From Dryocola sp032000125 (GTDB lineage Bacteria; Pseudomonadota; Gammaproteobacteria; Enterobacterales; Enterobacteriaceae), in assembly GCA_032000125.1 (NCBI GenBank), contig DAMALH010000008.1:1-64000 (forward strand): a DNA stretch of 64,000 nt, in the 5' to 3' direction. Position 1 is the stretch's first letter. Each line of letters starts with the position of its first letter. The notes below the pieces were generated by a model. It saw nothing but the letters and a program-made list of their open reading frames with translations, was not told the origin of the DNA and searched no databases. Shown in pieces: positions 24,637 through 34,319 of the stretch. The position numbers were made by a program, and so were the translations under genes.

Positions 24637-26742
24637 TCAATGCGTACTTTTAGCCTGAGCCACGATCGCTTCGTAATTCTCCGGCATCGGTTCATACGGC
24701 GTTTCGCTGGCGGTTGGCTTATCCGATTTCAGCGCTTTCAGCGCCGTTTTAATCGAGAACAGGCCCAGCACTACCACAACCACCATAAAGAAGATGGTCA
24801 GCCCGGCATCCAGACGGTTGTTAAACACCAGTTGCGCAAGCTGCGACTGGGTGTACTGCGCCGGAATATTGCCGCTGTCGATCATCGCCTGGAACTTGTT
24901 GGCCACGGCCAGGAAGCCCACTTTCGCATCCGGGCTAAAGGATTTCTGCCAGCCCGCCGCAAGGGTACAAATCAGCAGCCAGGCCGTCGGCACAAGCGCC
25001 ACCCAGGCGTATTTCTGCCGTTTCATTTTGAACAGCACCACCGCGCAGAGCATCAGCGCCATAGCCGCCAGCATCTGGTTGGCAATCCCAAACAGCGGCC
25101 ACAGGGTGTTGATACCGCCAAGCGGGTCGACCACGCCCTGATGCAGGAAGTAACCCCACGCCAGCACGCACAGCGCGGTTGCCAGCAGGTTCGCAGGCAG
25201 GGAGTCGGTTTTCTTAAGGCCCGGAGAAACGACGCCCAGCAGATCCTGGAGCATGAAGCGCGCCGCTCGCGTTCCCGCATCCACCGCCGTGAGGATAAAC
25301 AGCGCTTCGAACAGAATGGCAAAGTGATACCAGAAGGAGACGTCCATCAGGCCGCCCAGCGCGCCGTGCAGAATGTAAGCCATACCCACGGCTAAGGTTG
25401 GGGCGCCGCCCGCCCGCGAGATGATGCTTTGCTCGCCCACCTCATTAGCGATATTGCTCAGGGTGTCCGGGGTTATCTGGAAGCCCCAGCTACTCACTAC
25501 GCTTGCGGCACTTGCCACCACGTCCGGCGCGCCCGCAGGCGCCAGCACCGCCAGCGGGCTATTCATAGCAAAGTACACGCCCGGATCGATAACGCAGGCC
25601 GCCACCAGCGCCATGATTGCCACGAAAGACTCCATCAGCATGCCGCCATAGCCGATGAAACAGGCCTGGTTTTCGTTAGCCAGCATTTTCGGCGTGGTGC
25701 CGGAGGCGATAAGCGCATGGAAACCAGACACCGCGCCGCAGGCGATGGTGATAAACAGGAACGGGAACAGATCGCCGGTCCACACCGGGCCGGTGCCATC
25801 GATAAATTTGGTCAGCGACGGCATTTGCAGCGTTGGGCGCATAATCAAAATACCGATAGCCAGCCCAATAATGGTGCCGATTTTCAGGAAGGTTGAAAGG
25901 TAATCACGCGGGGCCAGCAGCAGCCATACGGGCAGCACCGCCGCCACAAAGCCGTAGCCCACCAGGATCCAGGTAAGCTGCACGCCGGTATAGTCAAAGT
26001 ACGGCGCCCAGGTTTCACTTTCCGCAACCCAGCCGCCGGAAACGATGGCGAAAACAAGGCACACCAGGCCGATAACTGACACCTCGCCGATACGCCCTGG
26101 ACGCAGATAACGGATATACACGCCCATAAACAGCGCCAGCGGAATGGTAAACGCCACGGTCCAGGTCCCCCACGGGCTGTGGGTCAGCGCTTTCACCACG
26201 ATCATCGCCAGCACCGCCAGGATAATCACCATGATCATAAAGCAGGCAACAAGTGCGATAACGCCCGCGGTATTGCCCATCTCCTCTTTCACCAGTTCAC
26301 CAAGCGAACGCCCGTCGCGGCGGGTGGAGACAAACAGCACCATAAAGTCCTGTACCGCACCGGCCAGCACCACCCCCGCCAGCAGCCAGAGCATGCCCGG
26401 CAGATAGCCCATCTGTGCAGCAAGCACCGGCCCGACCAGAGGACCTGCCCCGGCTATGGCGGCAAAATGGTGGCCGAACAGCACTTTTTTATCCGTCGGC
26501 ACGTAATCCAGCCCGTCGTTATGGCGCACGGCAGGCGTCATACGGGTGGCATCAACGGTTAAAACACGTTTAGCGATAAACAGACCGTAATAGCGATACG
26601 CGATCAGATAAACGCAGACCGAGGCAACCACGATCCATAACGCGTTGATCTGTTCGCCCCGGTTAAGCGCGATATAGCCGAGCGCAAATGCCCCGATAAC
26701 CGCGAGCACTGCCCATATGAGGTGTTTCCCTGGGTTAGTCAT
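24637..26742 (-). CDS. cstA: pyruvate transporter CstA
   Basis: 701 residues, identical in length to E. coli CstA, with about 16-18 membrane helices. Typical blocks include RHNDGLDYVPTDKKVLFGHHFAAIAGAGPLVGP and GAVSGFHALIASGTTPKMLANE. Known first as a carbon-starvation peptide transporter, it is now recognised as a pyruvate:H+ symporter together with BtsT. In E. coli it is CRP-activated and CsrA-repressed. The 185-nt upstream spacer contains a GATCACTTTGTGATG palindrome near 26875-26890, which is not a clear CRP site. It is adjacent to entH as in E. coli. Confidence 0.96.
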   Translation of the reverse strand: MTNPGKHLIWAVLAVIGAFALGYIALNRGEQINALWIVVASVCVYLIAYRYYGLFIAKRVLTVDATRMTPAVRHNDGLDYVPTDKKVLFGHHFAAIAGAGPLVGPVLAAQMGYLPGMLWLLAGVVLAGAVQDFMVLFVSTRRDGRSLGELVKEEMGNTAGVIALVACFMIMVIILAVLAMIVVKALTHSPWGTWTVAFTIPLALFMGVYIRYLRPGRIGEVSVIGLVCLVFAIVSGGWVAESETWAPYFDYTGVQLTWILVGYGFVAAVLPVWLLLAPRDYLSTFLKIGTIIGLAIGILIMRPTLQMPSLTKFIDGTGPVWTGDLFPFLFITIACGAVSGFHALIASGTTPKMLANENQACFIGYGGMLMESFVAIMALVAACVIDPGVYFAMNSPLAVLAPAGAPDVVASAASVVSSWGFQITPDTLSNIANEVGEQSIISRAGGAPTLAVGMAYILHGALGGLMDVSFWYHFAILFEALFILTAVDAGTRAARFMLQDLLGVVSPGLKKTDSLPANLLATALCVLAWGYFLHQGVVDPLGGINTLWPLFGIANQMLAAMALMLCAVVLFKMKRQKYAWVALVPTAWLLICTLAAGWQKSFSPDAKVGFLAVANKFQAMIDSGNIPAQYTQSQLAQLVFNNRLDAGLTIFFMVVVVVLGLFSIKTALKALKSDKPTASETPYEPMPENYEAIVAQAKSTH

Positions 26743-26927
26743 AATTGTTTTCCATTGTCAGGCCAGAAGCGTGAGGTGTTACATTTTGTTTCTAGAACAA
26801 AAGGTTGGATTTAACAATATGGAAGCTGCGGAATACTTGTGTTTGACCGGGTCTTTACATCAGCTTGTTAAGGAGATCACTTTGTGATGTAAAGACGCGA
26901 TAAAAGTTGTGGCCTGGAGAGGCGCTG

Positions 26928-27344
26928 TTAACCCAGCACCGCCGTCGTCAAACGGCTGGTACAGCAGCGCTTGCCGCGGCTGTCAAAGATGGCGATCTCC
27001 CAGACCTGGGAAGATTTGCTGAGGTGCAGCGGTTTGCATACGCCGCGTACTTTTCCTGATGCCACGGCGCGGTGATGGCTGGCGCTGATTTCCGTGCCCA
27101 CCACGCACTGGCCTTGTGTGGTGGTCAGGAAGCCAGCCATCGATCCCAGCGTTTCCGCAAGCGCAACCGAAGCGCCGCCGTGCAGCAGGCCGAACGGCTG
27201 ATGGGTGCGTTCATCCACCGGCATTTCCGCCTCCAGCCCATCCTCGTCAAGGCGCGTAAAAGTGATGCCGAGCAGCGCCACCATCGACTTCTCGCCCATG
27301 CTGTTTAGCTCGTCCAGCGTGAGCTGTCGTTTCCAGATACCCAT
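26928..27344 (-). CDS. entH: enterobactin proofreading thioesterase EntH
   Basis: A 138-residue hot-dog-fold thioesterase (E. coli EntH has 137). HQPFGLLHGGASVALAETLGSMAG (about residues 49-72) holds the active-site glutamate and glycine-rich helix. It hydrolyses wrongly loaded acyl groups from the EntB aryl carrier domain and so keeps enterobactin synthesis moving. It is the last gene of entCEBAH, 8 nt after entA. Confidence 0.95.
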   Translation of the reverse strand: MGIWKRQLTLDELNSMGEKSMVALLGITFTRLDEDGLEAEMPVDERTHQPFGLLHGGASVALAETLGSMAGFLTTTQGQCVVGTEISASHHRAVASGKVRGVCKPLHLSKSSQVWEIAIFDSRGKRCCTSRLTTAVLG

Positions 27345-27352
27345 TGCTCTCC

Positions 27353-28105
27353 CTACGCGCCGAGCGTCGCGCCGCCGTCAATCACAATGTCCTGCAAGGT
27401 GATATGGCTGGCATGCGATGAGGCGAGAAACATAATAGTGCTGGCGATCTCCTGCGGGCGGGCGATTTTGCCCAGCGGAATACCCAGCTTAAACTGCTCC
27501 GGGAAACCGTTGATGCGCTGCTGTTCCGCATCCGGCGTTTTCCACAGCATACGCTGCATGTCGGTATCGGTGGACCCCGGGGAGACCAGGTTGCAGCGCA
27601 CGCCGAACGGGGCAAGCTCCAGCCCAACGGTCAGCGCAAGGCTTTTCAGCGCGGCTTTCGATGCGCCATAGGCAGACATGCCGATGCGCGGAGTATGGGC
27701 CGCGTCAGAAGCGACGGTCACCATCGCCCCGCTGCGCTGCTCGCGAAAGAGCGGCATGGTCGCCTGGAACATATTGAATGCCCCGCCCACGTTGACCGCA
27801 AAAGTCTCCTGCCAGTCCTGAAGCGAAAGCGTGTCCGTTGCGCCCATGCGCAGGATACCGGCGGCATTGACCAGCACGTCCAGATGCGGCGCATCGCCCA
27901 GCAAACGCCGGGTGACGGCCGTAACCTGTTCCGCATCGGCAACGTTAAGCGTTTCGGTCGCAAAGGGATACGTCTCCAGCGGAAAAGCCAAATCGAAGCC
28001 GATGACCGCAGCACCGGCGGCGCTAAACGCCAGCGCGGTATGATAGCCGATGCCTTTGCCCGCGCCGGTTACCCACACGCGCTGGCCGCTAAAGTCTGTG
28101 CTCAT
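27353..28105 (-). CDS. entA: 2,3-dihydro-2,3-dihydroxybenzoate dehydrogenase EntA
   Basis: The ATG at 28105 (MSTDFSGQRVWVTGAGKGIGYHTALAF) overlaps the entB stop as ATGA and gives 250 residues. The longer frame from 28135 lies inside entB. It is a short-chain dehydrogenase with the TGAGKGIG cofactor motif (residues 12-19) and an SxnYxxxK-type site (MSAYGASKAALKSLAL). It oxidises 2,3-dihydro-2,3-dihydroxybenzoate to 2,3-dihydroxybenzoate with NAD+. Confidence 0.96.
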   Translation of the reverse strand: MSTDFSGQRVWVTGAGKGIGYHTALAFSAAGAAVIGFDLAFPLETYPFATETLNVADAEQVTAVTRRLLGDAPHLDVLVNAAGILRMGATDTLSLQDWQETFAVNVGGAFNMFQATMPLFREQRSGAMVTVASDAAHTPRIGMSAYGASKAALKSLALTVGLELAPFGVRCNLVSPGSTDTDMQRMLWKTPDAEQQRINGFPEQFKLGIPLGKIARPQEIASTIMFLASSHASHITLQDIVIDGGATLGA

Positions 28106-28962
28106 GCCTGCGGCTCCCTTGAGAGCAGCGCCCACCAGGCATCAATGGTTGGATTTTTCGCCAGCATCACGAAATCGATATCGGCGTGAATTTTACGCCA
28201 GTTCGCCGCCAGGGCCATCATGCGCACGGAGTCCAGACCGTAATCGATCAGGTTTTCGTCATCTTCCGGCACGTCGGATTCATCAAGCAGCGGCAGCACC
28301 AGATTACGCAGTTGCTCTTTGTTTTGCGGAGCCGATTCCGGCAACAGATCGCGGGTCATCACCACGCGCCCGGCGCGGCCTGCGGTATATTTCAGCGCCA
28401 TCATATGCTCGTCGCGGCTGAAATCGGCCAGCGCGTCAGCCACCATAAACGGCTTGATGTCGCGCATAAACGCGTCGGTGGCGGTAGTCATGCAGCCGAT
28501 ATGGGCGTACACGCCGCAGATAATCAACTGGTTGCGGCCGGTTTCTTTCAGGCTTTGCTCCAGCGGCGAGCGGATGAATGCGCTATAGCGCCATTTGGTC
28601 AGCACCCTGTCGGTTTCATCAGGCGCAAGGGCGGCGACAACTTTCTGGCGCTCAGGATGCTTATTCAGGCCCGGCCCCCACATGTCGTTTAGCAGCGCGC
28701 GGTCTTCATCGCTCTGGCTGTTCGGCTGCGCGGTGTAGTAAACCGGGATGCCCTTCTCTTTACAGTACCGGCGAAGCACGGCGATATTGTCGATAACCTG
28801 CTGAATCATCGGACAGTTTTCACCCCAGAAATCAATAAAGTATTCCTGCATATCATGAATCAGCAGCGCGGCACGCTCCGGCTCAAAGGCCCACTGCACT
28901 TTGCTTTGCGGAAGGTCGGCGGCCGTTGGTAAGGCGTAGGCGTTCAGTTTTGGAATAGCCAT
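28102..28962 (-). CDS. entB: isochorismatase and aryl carrier protein EntB
   Basis: A 286-residue two-domain protein. The N-terminal isochorismatase domain (about 1-205; LLIHDMQEYFID, the GVYAHIGCMTTATDAF block) splits isochorismate to 2,3-dihydro-2,3-dihydroxybenzoate and pyruvate. The C-terminal aryl carrier domain has DYGLDSVRMM with Ser245, the site of phosphopantetheine attachment by EntD. EntE loads this arm with 2,3-dihydroxybenzoate for transfer to serine on EntF. It lies 14 nt after entE and is coupled to entA. Confidence 0.97.
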   Translation of the reverse strand: MAIPKLNAYALPTAADLPQSKVQWAFEPERAALLIHDMQEYFIDFWGENCPMIQQVIDNIAVLRRYCKEKGIPVYYTAQPNSQSDEDRALLNDMWGPGLNKHPERQKVVAALAPDETDRVLTKWRYSAFIRSPLEQSLKETGRNQLIICGVYAHIGCMTTATDAFMRDIKPFMVADALADFSRDEHMMALKYTAGRAGRVVMTRDLLPESAPQNKEQLRNLVLPLLDESDVPEDDENLIDYGLDSVRMMALAANWRKIHADIDFVMLAKNPTIDAWWALLSREPQA

Positions 28963-28976
28963 AATTTCTCCGTCAA

Positions 28977-30593
28977 TCAGGAAGCCAACTGTTTTTGGGC
29001 AATCAGCTGGCGCAAACGTTTTTTGTCCACTTTGCCAACCGGCGTGAGCGGCAGGCTTTCAACAATTTCGATACGATCCGGGAGTTTGAAATCCGCAATG
29101 CCCAGCTCGCGCAGGTAGCGGCGGACTTCTACGGCGCGGAACGGGCGGCTGCCCACGATAAACGCGCAGCTTTTCTCACCCAGCAGGCTGTCTTCCATCG
29201 ACACCAGCGCGGCGTGAATAATTTCCTCGTGGCGCAGCAGCAGGTTTTCGATCTCCTCGGCGGCGATTTTCTCCCCGCCGCGGTTGATCTGATCTTTTTC
29301 CCGGCCCTGAACGGTGATGTAACCGTCCTCTGCAATCGAGATAAGATCGCCGGATGAGTAAAACCCGCTGGCGTCAAAGGCGCTGGCATTGTGTTCCGGG
29401 CTGCGGTAATAGCCGCGGAAGGTGTACGGACCGCGCGTCATCAGGCGGCCGACTTCGCCGTGCGGCAGCGGCTTGCCGTTTTCATCGGCAACCCAGACTT
29501 CATCGTCCGGGCTCATAGGTTTGCCCTGGGTTTTAAAGATGTGTTCGTCATCGTCATCAAGGCGCGTGTAGTTGACCAGGCCTTCAGCCATGCCGAACAC
29601 CTGCTGAAGCTGGCAGCCGATTTCTGCCGGAATACGCGCCGCCAGCGCCTCGCTCAGGCGTGCGCCGCCCACCTGTAATAAAGTCAGCGAGGCCAGCGAC
29701 CGGTTGCTGCCCCACTCGCCAATCGCCTGCAGCCAAAGGCTTACGGCAGGCGGCACCAGGGCGGTAACGTTGATCTGATGGCGTTCGATAAGCGGAAAGC
29801 ACAGCGTGGCGCTCGGATCGTTGGCCAGCACCACGCGGCCGCCTGCATAAAATACGCCAAGCGAGCCTGGCGAACTTAACGCGTAGTTGTGTGCTGCAGG
29901 AATGGCGCATAAAAAGCGGGTATCTGCATCGAATCGGCAGATTTCCACGCTGCGGCGAATGCTGTAGTAGTAATCATTATGCGTGCGTGGAATAAGTTTC
30001 GGCGTGCCGGTGCTGCCGCCGGAAAGCTGGAAAAAGGCCACTTCATCTGCCGCTGACGAAGCCGCGACAAAGCCCTCTTCCGGCTCGCTGATAAACGCGC
30101 TGAGTGAACGGCTACGTTCACTTTCATTCAGCAATACCGCCATGCGCAGAGAAGGATTCTGGCTGCACAGATTGTTCAGGAAATCGTCATGCGCAAAAAG
30201 GTTGTGCTTGCGATCGGCGATAAGCAAAACGGGCTCAAGCTGCTTTGCGTAGGCTTCAAGTTCGGTGCGCTGGTGGCTGAACAAGGCATTCACGGGCGCC
30301 ACACCAATCTTCAGCAGCGCGAACAGCGTGATATAAAGCTCCGCCACGTTGCCAAGCTGCACCAGCGCGGTTTCACCGGTGCGTAAACCACGACGCTGCA
30401 GCGCGTAGGCCAGGCGGGTGGCGGCCTGTTCCAGCTCGCGGTAGCTGTAATGGCGCTCGCCGTCGATCAGCGCAACGGCGTCATTTTGGGCATGACGGCT
30501 CAGAATGTCGGTAAGGGGCAGCTCCGCCCAGTAGCCTTTTTCGCGGTAGCGTGCGGCCAGATCCTCCGGCCAGCGGGTGAATTCAATCGCCAT
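28977..30593 (-). CDS. entE: 2,3-dihydroxybenzoate-AMP ligase EntE
   Basis: A 538-residue adenylating enzyme of the ANL superfamily (E. coli 536). The ATP loop LSGGSTGTPKLIPRTHNDY (about residues 191-209), the GMAEG substrate loop and the C-terminal PVGKVDKKRLR lysine are present. It activates 2,3-dihydroxybenzoate as the acyl adenylate and loads it onto EntB. Its ATG follows the entC stop with no gap (TAA then ATG), so translation is probably coupled. Confidence 0.97.
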   Translation of the reverse strand: MAIEFTRWPEDLAARYREKGYWAELPLTDILSRHAQNDAVALIDGERHYSYRELEQAATRLAYALQRRGLRTGETALVQLGNVAELYITLFALLKIGVAPVNALFSHQRTELEAYAKQLEPVLLIADRKHNLFAHDDFLNNLCSQNPSLRMAVLLNESERSRSLSAFISEPEEGFVAASSAADEVAFFQLSGGSTGTPKLIPRTHNDYYYSIRRSVEICRFDADTRFLCAIPAAHNYALSSPGSLGVFYAGGRVVLANDPSATLCFPLIERHQINVTALVPPAVSLWLQAIGEWGSNRSLASLTLLQVGGARLSEALAARIPAEIGCQLQQVFGMAEGLVNYTRLDDDDEHIFKTQGKPMSPDDEVWVADENGKPLPHGEVGRLMTRGPYTFRGYYRSPEHNASAFDASGFYSSGDLISIAEDGYITVQGREKDQINRGGEKIAAEEIENLLLRHEEIIHAALVSMEDSLLGEKSCAFIVGSRPFRAVEVRRYLRELGIADFKLPDRIEIVESLPLTPVGKVDKKRLRQLIAQKQLAS

Positions 30594-31775
30594 TTAATTA
30601 AGTCCAAATACGTTAAGCATGGTGGAAAGTTTTACGCCTGTTTCACGCCACTCAGATTCGGGCGAAGAGGCGGGCACAATGCCTGCTCCGGCAAATAAAC
30701 GAACCTGTTTATTCGCCACGCGAGCGCAACGAATAGTCACGACCCACTCGCCGTTACCTTGCGCATCGCACCAGCCGACGATGCCGCCGAACAGGTCGCG
30801 CTCAAAGGGTTCCAGTTCGGCAATGAGCTGCTGTGCCGCGTCGTTGGGGAAGCCGCTCAGCGCGGGCGTTGGATGCAGCAGGCAGGCAAGCGACAGCGCG
30901 TTGTCCCGGGGATCTTTCGTTTCGCCGTCAATGGGCGTGGCAAGGTGCCAGAGCGTTGGCGTAGTGATCAGTTCTGGCGTGTCCGGCAGCGCCAGATAAC
31001 GGCTGCGCGGCTGTAATACGCTTTGCATCGCGCTGGTGACCAGCCCATGTTCATGGCGATCTTTGGCGGAATTCATCAGCGCCTCGCCAACGGCTTTGTC
31101 ACGCCGCGCGTCTTGTTTATCACGACGGGCGGAGCCTGCCAGCGGCAGCGAACTGAACGTTTCGCCATCTTTACGCAGCAGCAGTTCGGGGCTTGCGCCC
31201 ACCAGCGAACCGCCGTCGGCTAGCGGAACGTGAAAATTAAAGCTGGCGGGATTCTGCGCAATCAGCCGGTTTAACAGGGCGTTGATATTAATCGGCGCGT
31301 CGGTTTCGATATCTATCAGGCGCGAGAGCACTACTTTATCGATGCCGGGCTTGCTGGTGGCGGCTGCGGCGTGCGCCACCATTGCCATAAATTTATCCTG
31401 CTCGGGAATAGCCTTGCGCGCAGCGATGCCCGGCTGCGTTACCGCCTTGCTTTCGCAAGCTTCCTGCTGGCGTTGGGGACGAGAAAACGCCTGCCAGCTT
31501 TGCGGAATAAACAGCGCGGACGGCTGGCGGGTATCAAACGGAATGGCGCCCACGACTATCGGCTTCTCAATCCCCTGCTCTGCGGCGCGCGCAAAGGCAT
31601 CCTGCAACTGCGTTTGCAGTTTACCCTGCATATTCGCACCGTCTTGCGCAGGACAGTCCAGGCGCATAAAGCAGCCCTGAGTTGAAAAACTCCGATAGGG
31701 AGACATAAAGAAAAAGCTATCTACACAAGGAGTTAGCCGCTTTTTCTGTGGCTCCTCGGCCAGTAATGTAACCAT
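30594..31775 (-). CDS. entC: isochorismate synthase EntC
   Basis: The ATG at 31775 gives 393 residues (E. coli 391). The longer frame from 31859 would run across the Fur box and is rejected. It is a chorismate-binding family enzyme: KVVLSRLIDIETDA, FHVPLADGGSLVGASPELLL, TTPTLWHLATPI and the C-terminal GAGIVPASSPESEWRETGVKLSTMLN metal/substrate site. It converts chorismate to isochorismate, the first committed step of enterobactin synthesis. It is first gene of entCEBAH and diverges from fepB. Confidence 0.97.
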   Translation of the reverse strand: MVTLLAEEPQKKRLTPCVDSFFFMSPYRSFSTQGCFMRLDCPAQDGANMQGKLQTQLQDAFARAAEQGIEKPIVVGAIPFDTRQPSALFIPQSWQAFSRPQRQQEACESKAVTQPGIAARKAIPEQDKFMAMVAHAAAATSKPGIDKVVLSRLIDIETDAPININALLNRLIAQNPASFNFHVPLADGGSLVGASPELLLRKDGETFSSLPLAGSARRDKQDARRDKAVGEALMNSAKDRHEHGLVTSAMQSVLQPRSRYLALPDTPELITTPTLWHLATPIDGETKDPRDNALSLACLLHPTPALSGFPNDAAQQLIAELEPFERDLFGGIVGWCDAQGNGEWVVTIRCARVANKQVRLFAGAGIVPASSPESEWRETGVKLSTMLNVFGLN

Positions 31776-31807
31776 GCGCTCTCCGTTAAAAAAATGATAA
31801 AGGGTAT

Positions 31808-31822
31808 TAATAATAATTATCA
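31808..31822. promoter_or_regulatory. Fur box between entC and fepB
   Basis: TAATAAT-A-ATTATCA differs at one base from the 7-1-7 Fur core TGATAAT-N-ATTATCA. Placed in the 193-nt divergent entC/fepB region, it should repress both directions when iron is plentiful. Confidence 0.85.
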
Positions 31823-31968
31823 TTTGTATTTCGGGGTCGTAACCTAAAGAGAATCCCACTCCCTGTCAATCGGGACAAACCTTTTTTAGCCATTCCCACA
31901 CTTGCACCAACGCGGCATAATCATGAAAATGAGAAGCATTATTGATTACTTTGACAGGACCCGACCGC

Positions 31969-32937
31969 GTGAAAATCAGAATACCCTCAGCCCTGCTTCA
32001 CCTTACTTTTGGCTCCGCTGTGCTGCTAAGCCTCACCGCTCTCGCCCACGCCGCCGACTGGCCGCGCCAGGTGACAGACAGCCGCGGTACGCACACGCTG
32101 ACACAGGCGCCACAGCGCATCGTCTCCACCAGCGTCACGCTGACCGGCTCGCTGCTGGCCATTGATGCGCCGGTAATCGCCAGCGGCGCAACGACGCCCG
32201 GCAACCGCGTGGCAGACGATCGGGGTTACCTGCGCCAGTGGGGGGAAATCGCCAAAGCGCGCAACGTTAATCGCCTCTACATCGGTGAGCCAAGCGCAGA
32301 AGCGGTTGCCGCACAGATGCCGGATTTAATCCTGATAAGCGCCACCGGTGGCGATTCCGCCCTCGCCCTCTACGACCAGCTTTCCGCTATCGCCCCGACG
32401 CTGGTTATCAATTACGACGATAAAAGCTGGCAGCAGGTGCTAACCCAGCTCGGCACCCTAACCGGCCACGAAAAACAGGCCGCTGAACGCATTGCAAGCT
32501 TTGATAAACAGCTTACCGAGGCGAAAAAACGTATTACGCTGCCGCCGCAGCCCGTTACCGCGCTGGTCTACAGCCCGGCCTCCCGCTCCGCCAACCTCTG
32601 GACGCCTGAGTCTGCGCAGGGCAAATTACTCCAGCAGCTTGGGTTCACGCTCTCAACGGTGCCGCAGGCTATTCATACCAGCCAGAGCATGGGCAAACGC
32701 CACGACATTCTGCAGCTCGGCGGTGAAAACCTCGCGGCGGGCCTGAACGGAAAGAGCCTGTTCCTGTTTGCCGGTGACGAAAAAGACGCGGCCGCGCTGG
32801 AAAACAACCCGCTGCTTTCGCACCTGACAGCGGTACAAAACAAGCATGTTTATCCGCTGGGCACCGAAACATTCCGTCTTGATTACTACAGCGCAAGCCA
32901 GGTGCTGTCGCGCATGACGGCGCTGTTCGCTAAGTAA
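31969..32937 (+). CDS. fepB: periplasmic ferric-enterobactin-binding protein FepB
   Basis: The GTG at 31969 is preferred. It follows an AGGAC element and yields a clean signal peptide (MKIRIPSALLHLTFGSAVLLSL ending ALAHA, split here only for description), then mature ADWPRQVTDSRGTHTL as in E. coli FepB. TTG at 31942 is the alternative. The product is 322 residues, a class III solute-binding protein. Phrases such as RIVSTSVTLTGSLLAI and GEPSAEAVAAQMPDLILISATGGDSALA are nearly those of FepB. It carries ferric enterobactin from FepA to FepDG. Its stop is immediately followed by the stop of convergent entS, with no base between. Confidence 0.95.
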   Translation: MKIRIPSALLHLTFGSAVLLSLTALAHAADWPRQVTDSRGTHTLTQAPQRIVSTSVTLTGSLLAIDAPVIASGATTPGNRVADDRGYLRQWGEIAKARNVNRLYIGEPSAEAVAAQMPDLILISATGGDSALALYDQLSAIAPTLVINYDDKSWQQVLTQLGTLTGHEKQAAERIASFDKQLTEAKKRITLPPQPVTALVYSPASRSANLWTPESAQGKLLQQLGFTLSTVPQAIHTSQSMGKRHDILQLGGENLAAGLNGKSLFLFAGDEKDAAALENNPLLSHLTAVQNKHVYPLGTETFRLDYYSASQVLSRMTALFAK

Positions 32938-34194
32938 TTACTTCGCCGTTGCCGTCTCGGGTTCCACCGGGGCGGCCTGCTGGTAGCGACGCAACTGCAC
33001 CAGCACCACGGCCAGCACCACACCAATCAAGGCCAGCGCCAGCCCGCCTGAACTTGCCGCCGCCACGGGCGTCATGGCAACCGTCATTCCGCCCAGAATC
33101 GCCGCGCCAATGGCGTCGCCCGTAACGTTTTGCGCCGTCCACAGGCCGTTGATGCGGCCCAGCATGCCGTCTGGCGTAAGCGTCTGAATCAGGGTGTACT
33201 GCAGCAGTGAACTAATGGCGCTGAGATAGCCAAACAGCGCAAGGCAGACCAGCCCCAGCTCCCAGACGGGCATCAGGCTAAACAGGCCAACCGACATAAA
33301 GGACACGATGCCGCTTGCCAGCATAATCGCACCGGGGCGAGCGTGATGAGCAATGCGTCCGCTGGTCAGCGCGCCGGTCGCCGCGCCAAGAGGCACGGCG
33401 GCGTACATCAAACCGATTTGCCCGGCGCTCATCTGCCAGTGTCCGGCAAGGGCCGGGTAAAGCACGCGCACCGCGCTTGCCATAGTCAGCAGCGCTCCCA
33501 CTAACGCAATGCCGCCAATAATCGGGTGGCTAATCAGAAAGCGCAGCCCGTTAAGCAAGGAAAGCAAAGGGTTTTCCCGCGCCTGCGGCGGCGGCGGTAG
33601 CTGCGGCAAACTCAGCAGCGGAATTAACGTCACAAAGGTGCCGATGGAGGCCAGCCCGTAGTTCCAGACCACGCCGCCGGATGCCAGCAGCAGTCCGCCA
33701 ATCACCGGCGAAATTACCGAGCCGAGGCGCACGGTCAACATGGTAATAGCCCCAGCCTGCATTAAATTTTCACGGCCAACCAGCGCGGGCGTCGCCGCCA
33801 GCAGCGCGGTCACGCCAATCGCCCCAAAGAAGCCGTCCCACACGCCAAGCAGATAAATAGCGGCCAGCGAAGGAGCCGGCAGCGCCGCGTTGATCGTAAG
33901 GCCAATAAAGCCTAATCCGCAGGTTGAACGCGCCAGCAAAATAAGGCGGCGGCGCTCGTGGCGATCCGCCAGCACCCCGCCCATCATCAGTCCGATAAAC
34001 ATCGAGCCGCCCGTCAGGGTCACCGCAAGCCCAACCTGCAACGAAGAGCCCGTCAGCGTTTGGATCTGCACCGGCACGGCTACGCCCAGCAATCCCAGCG
34101 AGACGATGGAGATAAAGCGAGCGAGAAACACCGCGCGAAATGCCGGATGGGTTTTCAGCAGGCTGAGATTTAACAACAGAGAATTGCGGTTCAT
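32938..34194 (-). CDS. entS: enterobactin exporter EntS (MFS)
   Basis: A 418-residue major facilitator protein with 12 predicted helices (E. coli EntS 416). The N-terminal MNRNSLLLNLSLLKTHPAFRAVFLARF and the loop GVLADRHERRRLILLAR between helices 2 and 3 are typical. It exports newly made enterobactin across the inner membrane; TolC completes export. It diverges from fepD across an iron-regulated region and converges with fepB. Confidence 0.95.
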   Translation of the reverse strand: MNRNSLLLNLSLLKTHPAFRAVFLARFISIVSLGLLGVAVPVQIQTLTGSSLQVGLAVTLTGGSMFIGLMMGGVLADRHERRRLILLARSTCGLGFIGLTINAALPAPSLAAIYLLGVWDGFFGAIGVTALLAATPALVGRENLMQAGAITMLTVRLGSVISPVIGGLLLASGGVVWNYGLASIGTFVTLIPLLSLPQLPPPPQARENPLLSLLNGLRFLISHPIIGGIALVGALLTMASAVRVLYPALAGHWQMSAGQIGLMYAAVPLGAATGALTSGRIAHHARPGAIMLASGIVSFMSVGLFSLMPVWELGLVCLALFGYLSAISSLLQYTLIQTLTPDGMLGRINGLWTAQNVTGDAIGAAILGGMTVAMTPVAAASSGGLALALIGVVLAVVLVQLRRYQQAAPVEPETATAK

Positions 34195-34268
34195 TACATG
34201 ACCTTAAAACGAATTTTCTTTCCGGGTGCGTGGCGGCTCATGCTAACATAAACAAATAAGAGTGATAA

Positions 34269-34283
34269 TGATAATAACTATCA
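34269..34283. promoter_or_regulatory. Fur box between entS and fepD
   Basis: TGATAAT-A-ACTATCA has one mismatch to the Fur core. A second, partial box begins 6 bases earlier (34263), the overlapping array common in strong Fur sites. It serves the divergent entS and fepDGC promoters. Confidence 0.85.
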
Positions 34284-34319
34284 TTTAATTTCACGTAAGG
34301 TTATTTGTCGGGCGGAAAT